NCBI RefSeq assembly: GCF_030272615.1
Contig: NC_081415.1
Location: 193,114,695-193,178,694, forward strand
Origin: Cryptomeria japonica
Taxonomy: Eukaryota; Streptophyta; Pinopsida; Cupressales; Cupressaceae
Direction: 5' to 3'
DNA: 64,000 bases
The notes under the pieces are model-generated. The model saw only the letters and a list, made by a program, of their open reading frames with translations. It searched no databases and had not been told where the DNA came from. This document shows, piece by piece, positions 1 through 13,987 of the stretch (its first letter is position 1; each line of letters starts with the position of its first letter). Both the position numbers and the translations under genes were made by a program.

Positions 1-3000
1 TCAAACTCACATTTGAACAATCTTACAAAAACTACACTCTATAGAATATCAAAGGCATGAAAGTTAATTTAAGTGTTAAATACACTAGAAAACAATATAA
101 CACATGCAGACTTGCAGATTTCCAAGAAAACAAAACTGACTAAAACTATGGAAAAAGACTTACAAATTGTCCACATTCTTCCAATCTTACAAATTCTATG
201 GAGGAAAGAGAAACGTCTCACCAAAAATAGACTTCTTAAATGATGATTTCTGACAACCAATAAAATCTTTCAAGAATAGCATATTCTAAAATCTCAATGT
301 AACGAGATTATTCTCATATTCTTTCCCATGAAATCTAATATTTTTTTTTTTACTTAATGTTTCCATAAACTAAATTAATTAATCATAAAATCTATTTTTA
401 TGATTCTAAATATTATGTCAATTTTAAATGCAAAGAATAAACCTTTAATAATTTACTATTTCGTAATCATGTTTGAACAATTCCTACATGTTCTTGTGTA
501 TCCATTACACAAATTTAAAATGATATGAGATGCATCAAGATCCTGTAGGAAACTATTATAAATTTTTAATTAAGTTATAATTTTTATTCAATTTAAAGAA
601 TGAATTAGTAAATTATTCAAAAAAGAAAATTATGATTATACCAATTGAGTTTCTTGATTCAAGAAAAAACTTTAGTAAATCTTATTTAATAGATTTTAGA
701 AATAATTTTTAGGTGCTTCAGGATAAAAAAAATTGGACTACTGCTACTTATTTTCTTTATTAAAAAATGTCAAAATTGAAAGAAGCAAAATAAACAATCT
801 CCGTCTTAACATAGATTAAATTACATCTATTACAATGTGTATTCATAAGACTAACAAAACATGTCAAGCTCAATTAAAATACATACATAATAAACAAGGG
901 AATATATAAATTGAAAAAAAAATGTTAAAAGAGAAAATCATGTAGAGAAAAAGCTATAGAAACTAGTGTAAAAGTTAGAAAACAAATGTTTGGTTAAGAT
1001 AAATATTTTAGAATAAGATAGGGAATATATACATTAGAGAGAGAGAATCTAGAGAGAAATAGTTATAAACTAGTGTAAAAGTTGGAAAACAAATATTTTA
1101 GAATAAGATCTAGTAGTAGATGACAATACACTTCCTAGATAACATCACAATCATAGTAGTTCTTTTAAGGTGCACACACATTTATTGTGTACAAAAATCT
1201 TGTGAGCTATATTATAGAGTTTGTGAATATACAAATAAATAAAAATATATACACTACTAGACTTCAAGAAACAAATAAAAAAGTAATAGATGGTTTATGA
1301 TGCAATTTGAATAATGTAGAAGAATTGAAATCTCATTTAAATAGATTTAAATAAATAAAATACAAGAGAGGATAAGAGTATGCAAATCATAAGTCTTGAA
1401 TCCAAAGAAGAAATTCTTGAGAATACCTTGTAGATGAGATAAAGGGAAATAATGTAATTTATTGGGATCTTACCAATATGGTAAATTCTCAAATTTGCTC
1501 TTTTAACCTAAAAAAGAAATCAAATAGAAAAATATATTAAATTTATGTATTTTTTAATCTTATGCAGATCTATAATTAAGGAAAATAATAAATAGTAAAA
1601 AAAATATTAATAATAATAAAATGTTTGTAAGAACCTCTTAATATTAAAGTAATAAAATAACCCATTATAAATATAATTTGAACCAACTTGCTCAAAATAT
1701 AGATTAGATTCAAAAGATTAGAATTCGACTTGAAACTAATTGAATGCTTAAGCCCATAGGCTAGTTATATGTTAAGAATCTATTTCCTTAGAAGACAACC
1801 AAAAGGTTGAGTACATCAAGTATTAAAAAACATAATGAAACAATCCAAACAAGTAATGTTGACATGTGACATCCATGTGAAAACACCTTAAACAAGAACA
1901 TCATCAAAGTGTCTTACCACCCAACCATGAAGCATATGCTTCCTCAAAATCCTTTGAATGAATAATACATGACCCTACACAAAAATGCTTGGCAATTTGT
2001 AACTAGCATGAGTAATGGAATCCAATACAACGTGATATGTAACATTTTACATGCATAATGATATGCTAATGTATTGATATCATGATATGACAAAGAAAAA
2101 CTAACAATCAAATGGCAAATATTCATTAGTGCTTATCAATCTTTGACCAAAGCACATTTTAAGTTGGCTATCATTTGGTAGGTTAGAAGTAGAAATTTAC
2201 CCTTCATTGTTGCTCCATATTTGTCAACCATCCATGGTTCTGATCAGAAATTATTCAACTTTGCAAATGCAAGGCATAATTTATCATTTAGTAAAGAAAT
2301 ATAGTTTCGACAATACAAATCAAACATTTAGATCAAGACACACTACTATCAAGGATTTAACATAGAACTAGGTAAGGATTTATACTATCTAGAGACAAGC
2401 AAAGATCTATATCATTTCCTAGCTTTGTAGATTGGATAAAGAAATACAAACATCTAATTCAATTTTCAAGAAAAATTGTGCTATTTTTTCTTGAAAATGA
2501 AGATAGATCCATAATGTTTTATTTACTCTAGATTAAATAGGAAAATTATTATACCCAGATGTAGTAGAATCCCTAAGTAAATATACTTTAACTTTCTACA
2601 ATTCCCTCATCTATTGGCACACATGGAAATAATTAGATACCTAGGCACTACATAATTTATACAAGAAAGCATGCTAGTATGAAGAGTTATACCTTAATTG
2701 ATTATCACAAGAGAAATTTAAGATCAAGATGCAATCCTTCATTTGATTTTACAATAAATATCTCTAATAGCATATAGCTTGACATACGAGTGCGACATTA
2801 ATATGATTTTATTTATATATCTAAAGTCTAATAGAAATTATAGCTAAACAAAAGAATTTATACTTTCCTACCTTATTGTATAAAATTTGTATATTGAAAG
2901 CCGAGTAGTAAAATGAAATGGCTATTTAACTTGATAAATTGGAAAGTAAACTATTCCACTAAATATACTTCTATCTAAATAATATACTGAGTTCATGCAA

Positions 3001-3330
3001 TTACTTTATAATACATTTTAAAGTCCAACTACATTCTTAAACATTATTGAGATAAGTTTACAAATAACCTTTTCAATTAAAATAACAATATAGCCTATAT
3101 CCTACACATCAACCTAATTAAGATCTTCACGACTCACTACTTCATATTAGAATCCATATACATTGAGATTTAATATAAAACATGATGTGTTATTTGTACC
3201 AACATGATATACCTGAAGTATGAAAAAGAACATTGAAACAATATTACTAACCTTTTTCAACAAATAAGAAGATTTGATTAATATCAAATTAATAATAAAA
3301 CACTGGACTAAATAACTTGTTAATTTGAAT
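1..3330. other. AT-rich intergenic DNA, no gene seen
   Basis: Strongly AT-rich sequence with no ORF over about 65 codons that resembles a protein, and no LTR-type ends that I could pair. The only internal structure seen is the short direct repeat listed at 931-1110. Old, unrecognisable transposon sequence is likely but not shown. Confidence 0.6.
931..1110. repeat. Imperfect direct repeat, about 70-90 bp units
   Basis: Two neighbouring copies share the string 'aactagtgtaaaagtt' followed by 'gaaaacaaat' and 'attttagaataagat'. The first copy carries an extra dozen bases ('gtttggttaagataaat'). It looks like a small local tandem duplication that has since diverged. No function is implied. Confidence 0.6.
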
Positions 3331-3339
3331 CATAAAAAA

Positions 3340-3830
3340 TTAAAAATGGAGAGCAAAAAGGAAGAGAACTAAGTGAATTTGTACAAAAGATGAGGAGTGT
3401 GAAGATAGGGAATTCAATAGAGGCAAATGTAGGCAGGTAGTACATGAAGGGTATCAAACAATTGATTTGATAGAAGAAGCCTCTAGAGATTTGGAATTCC
3501 TAGAGGAGTTGGCAATTATTTGTAGATTTATTGATATGAAAACAAACTGTGTGAAAATTAGGGCTTGGATCAAAAAAGAATGGGAGACCAAAGTCATCAC
3601 AAGATTCACCCAAAGAATTCTTTATTGTCATCTTCATGACCACTGAGGAAAGGAAGAAGGTGTTGAAAGGTGGATAATGGTATATGGATGACAATCATTA
3701 TTGGAAAGAGATTTCCTACATCCCCAGTCTTTATTATGAAGTCATTGGGAAAGATGAACGATTTAAAATCTTTGACAAGGAAGAGAAAGGAGACAAGGAG
3801 GGTGAAAGAAAAAATGGGAAGAGTTTGTAG
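3340..3830 (+). pseudogene. Broken LINE ORF1-like (DUF4283) fragment
   Basis: Conceptual translation in two adjacent frames gives the DUF4283-like pattern of plant LINE ORF1 proteins. 'IRAWIKKEWETKVITRFT' in one frame is continued after a frameshift near 3610 by 'KEFFIVIFMTTEERKKVLKG' in the next. This matches the usual sequence of a short helix, 'KGFF.V.F...E.R..IL..G.W'. At least one stop follows directly (3674), and the downstream lysine/glutamate-rich stretch to 3830 is unassigned. No ORF2 lies downstream, so it is an isolated decayed fragment. DUF4283 proteins bind nucleic acid in plant LINEs. The assignment rests on the pattern alone and could be wrong in detail. Confidence 0.45.
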
Positions 3831-4120
3831 GAAAAATATTAAAAACCTCATTAAAATAGAAATCCATAAAGTAAAAAATAGTGAAAATCTAATAGTTTAA
3901 ATCATTTCAATTGTCTTGCATCCCTCTTGGTAATTTTTAATCATTGATTTTAGGTTGTTTAATTAATTGTAGGAAACACTTTTGATGTAATAAATCATAA
4001 GAAAAATATTTTTAAAGTAATGAAAACATGAATTTATACATGAAACATTGCATTAACAATTACAAATTTATATGTGGAAGTTTATAACAACAAATATAAC
4101 CAACAAACTTAAAAAGAGCA

Positions 4121-4159
4121 ATATATATATATATATATCTCTGTGTGTGTGTGTGTGTG
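4121..4159. repeat. (AT)n-(GT)n compound microsatellite
   Basis: About nine AT units followed, after a 3-bp interruption, by nine GT units. Ordinary simple sequence repeat. Confidence 0.9.
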
Positions 4160-4357
4160 GAGAAACCTTTATAGAAAAGTATTCCATCATTAATGTGTGG
4201 CTCAAGTATGTATTAATATTGAACAATAAAGCTCATATATGAAACACACTCTCTCTTCAATTTGATAGCATTTTGACAAAAGTAGTGTATTTGTCAATTA
4301 ATTTATCCTAATATTTCTTTTTCAAAGATCCAACATATAGAACAAATAGAAAGAAAA

Positions 4358-4690
4358 AAACAGGGGTCAAAATGGGACCCAAATAGCCTCATCAAAAAAC
4401 TCAATGTTCCACCCACATGAGTAAAGTAAAAAATGTCTCTCTTAATGTGAAAAATATATTGAAAGTAAACCCTAAACCAAAATAACAATGGTGATAAAAA
4501 AATATTTTCACTTTTAATTCTAAACAAATAATTTAAAAATAAATAAACCATAGTGTCAAAATAGGGCCAAAAATAGCCTCATCAAAAAATTTATGCTCCA
4601 CCCACATGAATAAACTAGAAAAAATAACTCCTAATATGAAAAATATAATTAATCAAGATAACTCACACACCAAACTAGAAATCATTATAA
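4358..4690. repeat. Tandem duplication of about 195 bp
   Basis: 'atagcctcatcaaaaaa' followed by 'ctccacccacatga' (or 'tccacccacatga') occurs near 4385 and again near 4575, with similar flanks including 'aatgtgaaaaatata' / 'aatatgaaaaatata'. The unit length is about 195 bp and the two copies differ at many positions. No coding capacity. Confidence 0.65.
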
Positions 4691-5052
4691 ACAAAATCTT
4701 TAACATGTATAGCACTCTATTATGGATGTAGCAACTAATGGGGTCCAATAACAACTTGCAAGATTCTCTCTAATCCTTAAGGTGCCATAATTAACTTTTG
4801 TGTCGTAATTTTGTGAGTATGTATTTCTATTGCCCTTTTTTCTCTTTTTCTTATAAAGTAGAAATAATTGCCCACTTCTCTACTTTGCAAGCAAGTAAAT
4901 GGCCAAAATGTCCTATAAATGGATGAAAAAAAGAACAACGTCTTTATCACTTTATTTGAAAGATGTCATGATGCATGAATCTATTCACGTGATTTAATTA
5001 GAGGATATGATATTATGCCAATCATATTTGAAGAATGATATGATGTTTTTTT

Positions 5053-6310
<1,258 letters not shown>

Positions 6311-6644
6311 ATCCAATCACTCAATTATTAACAACTAATAAAATCAAAGATCATGTTACTTATACAAAATATAAAACAAATTTATTTCATTAACACAAAT
6401 CTTATAATGATATAAAAGATAATATATTCCAATAGAATGAAAGTAACAAAGATATTATTTTATTATGTGTATCAAATCTCATATGCAAATCTTAGCTTTA
6501 CTTCTGAAAGGTTTTTAAGTGGGAGATTTGATGCTATTTGAATGAAATTTGTCCATCCTAGCAAACAATACATTAAAGCTATACATTGGTATATGTAAAA
6601 GATGGTTTTAAGACCATGGCTATTTGTCTTCTACCACTATTTTT

Positions 6645-6838
6645 GGATCCATCATCACATTAGATTATACATTTGAATAAGCAAAAGGGCTTTTGCATCC
6701 ATCATCACAATTGGATAAGCAAAAAGGCTTTTGAATCCATTATCATGCTAGATTATACATTTGGATAAGCAAATTTGGCTTTTGGATCCATTATCATACT
6801 TAACTATAAATTTGAATAAACAAAAATGACTTTTTAAG
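6645..6838. repeat. Internal ~40-58 bp tandem array in repeat copy A
   Basis: Four degenerate units, each built as 'gatccatcatcac...agattatacatttgaataagcaaa..ggctttt'. One unit is shortened. The same array is present in copies C (50165-50375) and B (60445-60645) with matching unit order, so it is part of the ancestral element. Confidence 0.75.
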
Positions 6839-7264
6839 GTGGGTGGTTGTAGTGCACCAATATTTGAAGAATCATACATTAACTATCATAGTATTTATGA
6901 TTTTTTTAACTTAGCCTTAAAATTATTTTACATCATAAAATTGTGTTACATATTTTAAACATTGATGATCAATTTGTTAAATTTAAAAAAATATTTTTTA
7001 TAAGATAGTTTGTTTTATTTAAAATTAAAATATGATCTATTTTATTATTAATTAGCTCTTTACTTTTTTTCTTTTATTTAAAATTAAAATATAATCTATT
7101 TATTATTAATTAATCCTTTAATACTTTTGAACATGATAGTTTAAGAAATGGTTGCATAGATAGTTATAAAGTTTTAACTTAGTATTTAAAAAAATTATAC
7201 TTAATGTCACCCTCAATTTTGATTAAATTTTGATGGTATGGGTGCAATGTATAAAATAAATAAC

Positions 7265-7281
7265 TACTTGTCACCAATGTT
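7265..7281. repeat. LINE target-site duplication, left copy
   Basis: The 17-bp string 'tacttgtcaccaatgtt' occurs here and again, identical, at 40837-40853. Copy B carries one related version at 61079-61095. It marks the insertion of the minus-strand LINE. Confidence 0.88.
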
Positions 7282-8485
7282 TTCGATTAAGTGAAAAGAA
7301 GGTTTTGAAGGGGCCCCGAAACCCTTTACAGAAAGATAATCAAAAGATAGAGCATTAAAGTCCAGCTAGAAAGAACAAAACACAATAGAGAGACAGTTAG
7401 CAAAGACAAAAAGGCAGAAAGAAGCCAAAAGAGGCAGAGGGACAACACAAAGAAAACTAAGGGACATCCACGAACAACAGACCCTAAAAAAGATTTATGA
7501 GCTCTACCGCTTCTTGCTCTAGCAAGACCATCGAGGCAACAACACTCTTCAAATCCTCCAACTCCTTGGCATGCTGGGTCATCTTCCTAGTACTAGCATG
7601 AGTTATTTTACCATGACCAGTTGTCCCCCCTTCAAGAGTCAACACCTTATCCTTGGTTGTATCAATAGTGTTCTTTTCATGTTGGACCCGTTCCATCTTG
7701 CTGATCATCATACCGAAGCTATCGATAGAGGATTTCAATATTTTTTGGCTTTGTTCTCCAATCTTCTTCAAGGTATTCTCATGATTGAGAACCTTCTTTT
7801 CCAGATCTTTGAATCTATCTTCCACAATATTAAAATGAGATCCATATGCACCAATGATAGCCTCAGTATCGTTGATGGCTTTAATCAATTCATTTAGGTA
7901 GTTGGGAAGGGTACCGAGCTTACCAGTACCAACAACTTCAAGGGTAGTCACTTTCATGGTTGAATCCTCTAGCTTACTCTTCAAATTGTTGATCTCCAAA
8001 TAGATATAGTGAATAAACTTGTAGGAATCCATAATCCCACTCTTCATGGTATTCAGCATTGTTAAAGAGGAATTTCTATAGTCAATGTTGATCTCAGGGG
8101 CAGAGTTCTCAAGGGTCTCCACATTAACATCTGTAGCATTGGGAGGCAGATTATCACCTTCCTTCATCATCTTCTCCTCATCTTCCACATCATTAGTAGA
8201 TTTATTAGGTTCCTAAGGATTTGGTTGAACATTAAGAGAATCATTCTCTTTATCAAGGATGATGTTGATGATAACAGGGCTCCGCAGTTTTTCTTTTTTG
8301 GTGTAGGGGTAACACAATCACTATCAGTCTCTATCCCCTCATCATCTTCTTTGTCATCTCCAAGCCATATTTCCTCTTCCTGAACTTTACTTCTTTTTAT
8401 TTAACCCATTTTCTAGCTTTCTTATTTCTGGACCTAGATTGCAAATCTTTGTCCTTTTCCTTGGTAGAACCCTTAGCAGGGGTAA
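7282..8485 (-). mobile_element. 3' part of nested LINE (5'-truncated, minus strand)
   Basis: 3' end of the LINE whose 5' part lies at 37722-40836. The two parts were separated by the gypsy element at 8486-37721. On the minus strand it carries the C-terminal half of a third ORF and then a 3' UTR with 'ctgtaaagggtttcgg', and ends in an A-rich terminus at 7282 flush with the 17-bp target duplication. The reading frame that stops artificially at 37716 continues in phase into 8485 once the LTR element is ignored. This is strong evidence that the two pieces were one LINE. Confidence 0.85.
7484..8188 (-). pseudogene. LINE third ORF, C-terminal coiled-coil part
   Basis: An open frame of 234 codons, rich in Glu, Lys, Leu and Asn, with heptad-like patterns ('NEL' to 'KKIGEQSQ', then 'SKMERVQHEKN', and 'HAKELEDLKSVVASM'). 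It is predicted to be a helical coiled coil. Upstream on the same strand (8190-8485) are an acidic stretch ('DDKEDDEGIETDSD'), a basic 'TPTPKKK' and a Lys/Arg-rich run, in frames broken by at least one stop and one frameshift. Together with 37722-38451 this makes one protein downstream of RNase H. I recognise no enzyme in it. The Met start used here is internal and was chosen only because the frame is open. Confidence 0.55.
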
Positions 8486-8586
8486 TGTTATGCCCTGCAT
8501 ACCTAACCCCCATTAGTTTCTTTGTATTGAAAATATGGATCCCTCTTTTTTCTTTCTATTGCTTTGAGTTTGTAGTTTTGCTTGGT

Positions 8587-9785
8587 AACCTCGAAACCCC
8601 AGAACCCTAGAGTTCCGAGGTCTCCTTTGTGTGTCTTTGTTTTGTCCTGCCTAGAACCCCGGAGTCTCGAGGTAGGTATTTTGTTTGTTGATGCATGACC
8701 TCAGAACCCTAGATTCCCAGAATTCTGAAGTTAAGCCTTGTCCTTTTCTCTTTGTTTAAGCCTCGAAACTTTAGAGTCCCGAAGTCCCAAGTTTCTTCGT
8801 GTTTTGTTTTGTCCTTTTTACCTTAGAACCCCGGAGTCCTGAGGTTGTCTTGTCTTTCGACCCCAAAACCTCAGAACCTCAGAGTCCTGAGGTCATTTTG
8901 TGTCTTTCACCTTTGAACCTCAGAGTCCTGAAGTGAATTTTGTTGTTTTTGTGTTTGCGACCTCGGAACCCCAGAGTCACGAGGTGTTATTTAAGAAAAT
9001 CGTACGGACAAATTTCACGGGGGTATAAATAAGAGGAATGAACTTTTCTAAGTTCATTTGTGCACTCAAGTTTCTTAGAGCTCCTAGCTGCAACCCCTCT
9101 TCTTCGCGCCCCCATGTTGCCGAGTGTCTTGCCTATTTTCCTCATTAGGTTGGTTAATTTTTCTCCCTCATTATGATTCCATGATTAGATCTTGTTGATT
9201 TAAATTTTCTTGTTTAGATTTTATTCTAGGGTTTTCCTCATTTTTGTGTTTTTCTGCATGCCCTAGTTTTCCTCACCCTGGAACCCCAGACCCCCAGAGT
9301 TCTAGGAAAGATTGTGTTATTCACCCTAGAACCTCGAAACCCCGGAGTGCCCAAGGTTGGTTCCTTTGGTCATGCCTATTCACCCCAAAACCTTGGAGTT
9401 CTGAATAAGCTCATAATTTTTGGAGAGAAAGTTCCCCGACCTTGGAACCCTAGAATCCTGGAGTCCCAAGGTCCTTTGTACTAAGCCACTGCTTTAACCC
9501 CAGAACCCTGGATCCCCAGAGTTCCAAAGTATCTTCTTGGTGCCTTGTTGATTTACCTCGGGACCTTGGAACCCTGAGGTCACGAAGTTACCTTTTTCAA
9601 CCTACCCCGGAACCTTGGAATCCTAGAGTTCTGGACTCCATTCTCTTCAGCTATACTAGAACCTTGGAACCTTGAAGTTCCATACTCTATTCAGTTTATC
9701 CACCCCGGAACCCCAGAGTTCCTAGTTCACTTGTTTTATAAGGAATTTATTCACCCCATAACTCCAAAACCCCGGAGTCCCAAGG
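8587..9785 (+). repeat. Two arrays of a ~25-bp dyad motif around the LTR promoter
   Basis: An imperfect inverted-repeat motif of form 'acctcggaacccc' + 'ggagtcccgaggt' is iterated about 8 times at 8587-8985 and about 10 times at 9280-9785. The 300-bp gap between the arrays holds the TATA box. Units vary in spacing (roughly 30-70 bp) and sequence, but most keep 'aaccc' and 'gagt' and the symmetric ends. The same arrays occur in the 3' LTR at 24008-24360 and 24630-25110. Binding sites for a dimeric factor or RNA hairpins are possible roles; neither is shown. Confidence 0.7.
9022..9032 (+). promoter_or_regulatory. TATA box of the 5' LTR
   Basis: 'gtataaataag' lies about 540 bp into the LTR, and the match in the 3' LTR is at about 24392. 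It is a good TATA-box match, and transcripts would be expected to start about 30 bp downstream, near 9060. If so, the LTR ORF and gag-pol lie on the genomic transcript. The start site itself is inferred. Confidence 0.65.
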
Positions 9786-9863
9786 TGGATGATGTTATTA
9801 ATATTTTTTTAATCTATGCAATGGATTAATTATTGATTCTTTCTTGTAGATTAGAGCATTTAG

Positions 9864-12800
9864 ATGGACAAAACTTCTAGCAAGAGAGGCAAGGAGATGG
9901 ACAAACTTCCTGTGACAATGAAGTATCAATATCAAGGATAGGTGTATGTTTCAAACCTGGATGATCACATCAAATGGGTTACAGAAATAGAGGTGGGGTA
10001 CATTGAGATAGAGGTCATTAAGACACAATTAGAGCGACCAAGAACAGAGGCCACATTGAGAAGGATTAAGAAATCAGGCCTGGTGGAGGCAACCATCTTC
10101 CCACAGTCAGTCCAAGCTCCTAAGTTTATCATGAATGTGGTATAGTTTTACAATGTAGACAAAAAAAAGTGCACGGATGCTTAAGGTAGGATGGTAATTG
10201 ACTTGTCTCCAAACATGCCAGGATTTGTGTTTGGAATCCTTGCAAGAGATGAAGTATACCTAACCAGTGAAGAAGAATTCCTCAGGGTATGGAATAGTAA
10301 TATTGCATCAAATAAGAGACACATGAATGACAACTGGTTAGAGGAGAGAAAAATAGGGCTAAAAGCCACAAATGTGTTGAGGGTGGACTTTAAGGAACCA
10401 CAAAGAGATTTAATCATCATGCTAAGAAAATAATTTGGTAAGCTAGATTGTAGGCATTTCCATCCCTAGATGTTCCAGCTCATGTCCACCATCCTTATAG
10501 GGAAGCAATACTTCTACTGGGCCCAAATCCTCTTCAACAACATCCATAAATAGATGATGGAAGTACAAAAAATGAAGAAGTTTTTTTTCACTTCTTATGT
10601 TATTTGGGTGGCTACCCGAGTAGGTAAGTTCCTAGGATTATAGGTAGAAGGCCAGCTGGGAGATGAGGAAGGGTAGAAGAAAGTCTGGGAGTATTACTCA
10701 CAACTCCCTCTCGATAATGCAAAGGCTCACTTAAAAAGAATCAACCATGCCTTCCTCTTCCCTATTATCATTAGACTCATAGGTGATTGTAAGATACATA
10801 ATAAGCCCTGAAGCAATGGCAATCATCCAAGGATGGGCATGCTGGTTCATCGAAAACTAGTGTTCTACATACATTAGGGTCAGTGGGTTCATAGGGAACC
10901 CGATGCTATTGCCTTGATATTGAAATGACCATATCATTTTATTAGAGTATGTCAGGCAAATGCTCACCCTCCATTCCTTATTGTCATCAAAACACAAGGT
11001 AGGGATAGACTTCTCAATTTCCATTTGATATTTTTCTTGTTCAAAAATTCAAGTAGCAAAGATGACAAAGTAGGAGCTCCAAGATCTAAATCTTAAAGAA
11101 TTTGATTATGCAAGGGAGTGTTATGATCCTTATAGAAAACTCAAACAAACCATGCCTAATGCATATGAGGGGCACAAGCCTAGATTGGAGGATTTTTGGG
11201 CCTACCTCCAAGATAGTTTTGAGGTGAGAGAAAAGAATTATTACAGACTGTCAGTACCACAGATCGGGGACTTTGAAATAGAAACCAATCTCCCCAAAGA
11301 TCTAAGGGATGATGGAGAACTATTAGACTCCATGTATAAAGAATAAGAAATTTACAAGAAGCCTCTCTCTCCTATAAGGTGGTTGATGTAAGAAGATATG
11401 GATATAGACCGAGTAACCCAAGCAGTTATAAATAGAACTAGATAATGGCTTAGTTTGAGGGTTAGGCCAAGCGCTTCAAAAGGGAAGAAGAAGGAATCCA
11501 CCTTAGGTGTGCCCCAATCAAGGGGTTATAAGGAGTATGCTCACAAAACAAGGTCTAGTTCTAGAAATAATACATCCATCGACCCGAATGAAGTGGCTGA
11601 GCCCAAGGAAAGTACTTATGAATTAATGAAGAAGCTTTATGTGCAAATGAGAAAATATGAATTACTGAAAAAGGTTGCAGATCTTGGAGTGACAGATGGG
11701 CTGGTTGTTATACTACTAGAAAAGGTCCTTCCTATGACAACAACAATTGGAAAAAATCCAGAAGAAGGTGCCCAGGAGTAAGAAGAACAAGGAAAAGCTG
11801 ATGAAGGTGCACCCATTCAGCTCCCATCAACAACTACAACACAGACCCTAGTTACCAATGCCCCTATGCCACCACTAGTTGATACAACCATAGTTCCTCC
11901 AAGGACACAAGCATTTAGGCCTACCACTGAAATTGTAATTGTCTATAATATTGAAATAGACTCTGACCAAGAAAAGGAGCAACCTAGGGAACAACAACCA
12001 TTTGGAGGGAAGAAAGAACGTAATGAGGATGAAGATTTGTTGAATGAAATATTTATTCTAACTCATCAAGACCAAGAAGACCTCCTTAAAGATATAGCTA
12101 TCAGGAAAGGTATGCGAGAAATAGATAAGGAAGGAAGGAGATTTGGAAAAGAGATCAGTATTAGTCTGGGAGAGTTGCACAAGAATTAATAGTTGAATGT
12201 TAACATTTCTCTCCAAACTAATCTAGCTTGCCAAATTGCTCCACCTCAAGGTCCTAAACACATAGAAGTAGAAGCGAAAGAAGAAGCAAAGGAACATATG
12301 TGCACATTGTGATTGCCGACATAGTACCTCATGAAGGTGATAAGGACAAGGATGTGCCATAGTGGTTGGAATTCACCTTTGAGACAAATAAGAGGAAAGT
12401 AGTGTTACTAAAGGTTACACTACAAAAGACAATCACATAGGAACCAAGGAAAGTTAAGAAGCCCAAGACGGTGCATCATCTGTCGAGAACAGGTTCAAGT
12501 GAGGTGGTTGTGCATGTAGCAGTTCCTCTGTATGCATAAGGTCAACGCTCCCCCAAGTACCAAGTGTCTCAGGTAAAATTGCGTAAGCAGAAAAAGTGGG
12601 GGAAACTAGATGCTTTGGAATTAGCGACCACTATCATTAGGGGACGAATGGAGAAGGAATACACCTCTCATGTAGAGGTCAATGCATAGCTGGAGGAGTA
12701 CAAGCAACTACTGGTAGAAATGGGCAAGGCTTTAGATACTTTGCAGAAATGATAATCTACCTTCAACCTTATCACTCCCAGAGGGAGAGGTAAAAGCATT

Positions 12801-13497
12801 GCTAGAGGTAAGACAGGTAGCTGGCACAACAAAATCATGGGCCTAGATAAATGCCTCAAAAAATAGACTAGTTTTGCAAAATAGCATGAAGGAGTACAAG
12901 GAGGTAGTACATGTAGGAGGAGCATTAGCTTCTTGTTCTTAGCAATGGGAGTGGAATCTCAACATGTTCAACAAATAGTTTCGAGTATTAAGTAAGGTTT
13001 TGCATGTAGGGGAGGAAGTAATCATAGAGGAGGACCTCATGGGTGGAGATAGTTGTAAGAATTTGTAGTCTTACACATACATTTTGGAGCTAAAGATGGA
13101 AATACTTCAGCAGTATGTAGGTGGCATTTGAGTTCCCCTCCTCAAAGTGGTATTAAAATATGAAGATTTTGTAAGATACTTACTCAGAGTTTTTTGGCTA
13201 GGGATAACTGATACAGGAGTTATGTAAGAAGAGAAAGTACTTTTCCAGTGGGATGCATATGAGGCCCAGCATTTGGGACCTCTGAATTAGTTCACTGTTA
13301 CATTAATGGATAGATATACTTATTTAATTAAACAATGTCTAGAGGTAGCAAAAACAATAGAGGAGTTAGAGAAGAAAAGAAAGAATGCAGAGGAACTTTT
13401 GAAAAAGTATAAATTCAGAATCAAGCATGTTGTTGATCCTCCTCCTGAGGTAGTTGCATGTATCATTAATAATTATAAGTCCTATAAAAAGAAATAG
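9864..13497 (+). pseudogene. LTR-encoded long ORF, 5' LTR copy (decayed)
   Basis: The ATG at 9864 follows a splice-acceptor-like tract by a few bases. The translation continues, with many stops and shifts, through open pieces at 9942-10145, 10191-10433, 11152-11346, 11455-11781, 11866-12189 and 13306-13497. The 3' LTR copy (25183-36666) is better preserved and shows the order. A globular N-terminal part includes 'FHP.VFQLM.TILIGKQYF'. A middle has 'EDFWA.LQD'. Next comes a Pro/Thr-rich linker with acidic patches, and the C-terminal part is a Lys/Glu coiled coil ending 'IINNYKSYKKK'. The N-terminal part faintly resembles plant transposon-associated helical domains (putative plant transposon protein or mobile-domain type). 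I cannot name it. It is not gag, which lies separately in the interior. Confidence 0.55.
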
Positions 13498-13987
13498 AAG
13501 ATAAACATATAGTCACTAAAGATAGCAGGACTTTTGAGAAGAAATTGTGCATGACTTCTCCACTGGTACTCTGACTGGATCTCCAACTCATGTTCTAATT
13601 TTGGACAAAATTCTACATGACAACGAAAGCCTAGTTCATACAAAATGCTCTTCATAGTGCTCACCTAACCTCCATTTCATAGTGGTTAGCTGGAGTCTAG
13701 AGATAGAAACTTGCAAGTTAACTGTGACTCCTAGCTTTTGAGTTCTTAATTTAGATTAGGTTTATTTCCTAGAAAGTAGGGCAGAAGAATCTATAAATTG
13801 AGGAGTTTGATTCATTTGTAAGCATCCACAAATTGATCATTTGAGGCCCACTTAGAAATTTTAGATTAATTTTCATATTTTTATGAACTTGAGTTATTTT
13901 TGTTATAGATTCTTTGAAATTAATACAAGAAGAAGCTTACAGATTGCCTGATATATGCATATGTTCTATGAGTTTGTTCTTTGTAAT

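Larger units (their letters stand above)
6312..7281. repeat. Unnamed dispersed repeat, copy A, left part
   Basis: Near-identical at many stretches to 60095-61115 (copy B) and partly to 49990-50360 (copy C). Diagnostic shared strings include 'cttctgaaaggtttttaag' or close variants, 'gggagatttgatgctat' and 'ggtgggtggttgt'. It holds a short internal tandem array (see 6645-6838). At 7281 homology stops and resumes at 40854, so everything between is inserted. No long ORF, so the element type is unknown. Confidence 0.8.

Noticed and set aside
3670-3900. 76-codon plus-strand ORF as a gene
   Set aside because: It overlaps the frame-shifted DUF4283-like fragment and has no start context or recognisable domain of its own.
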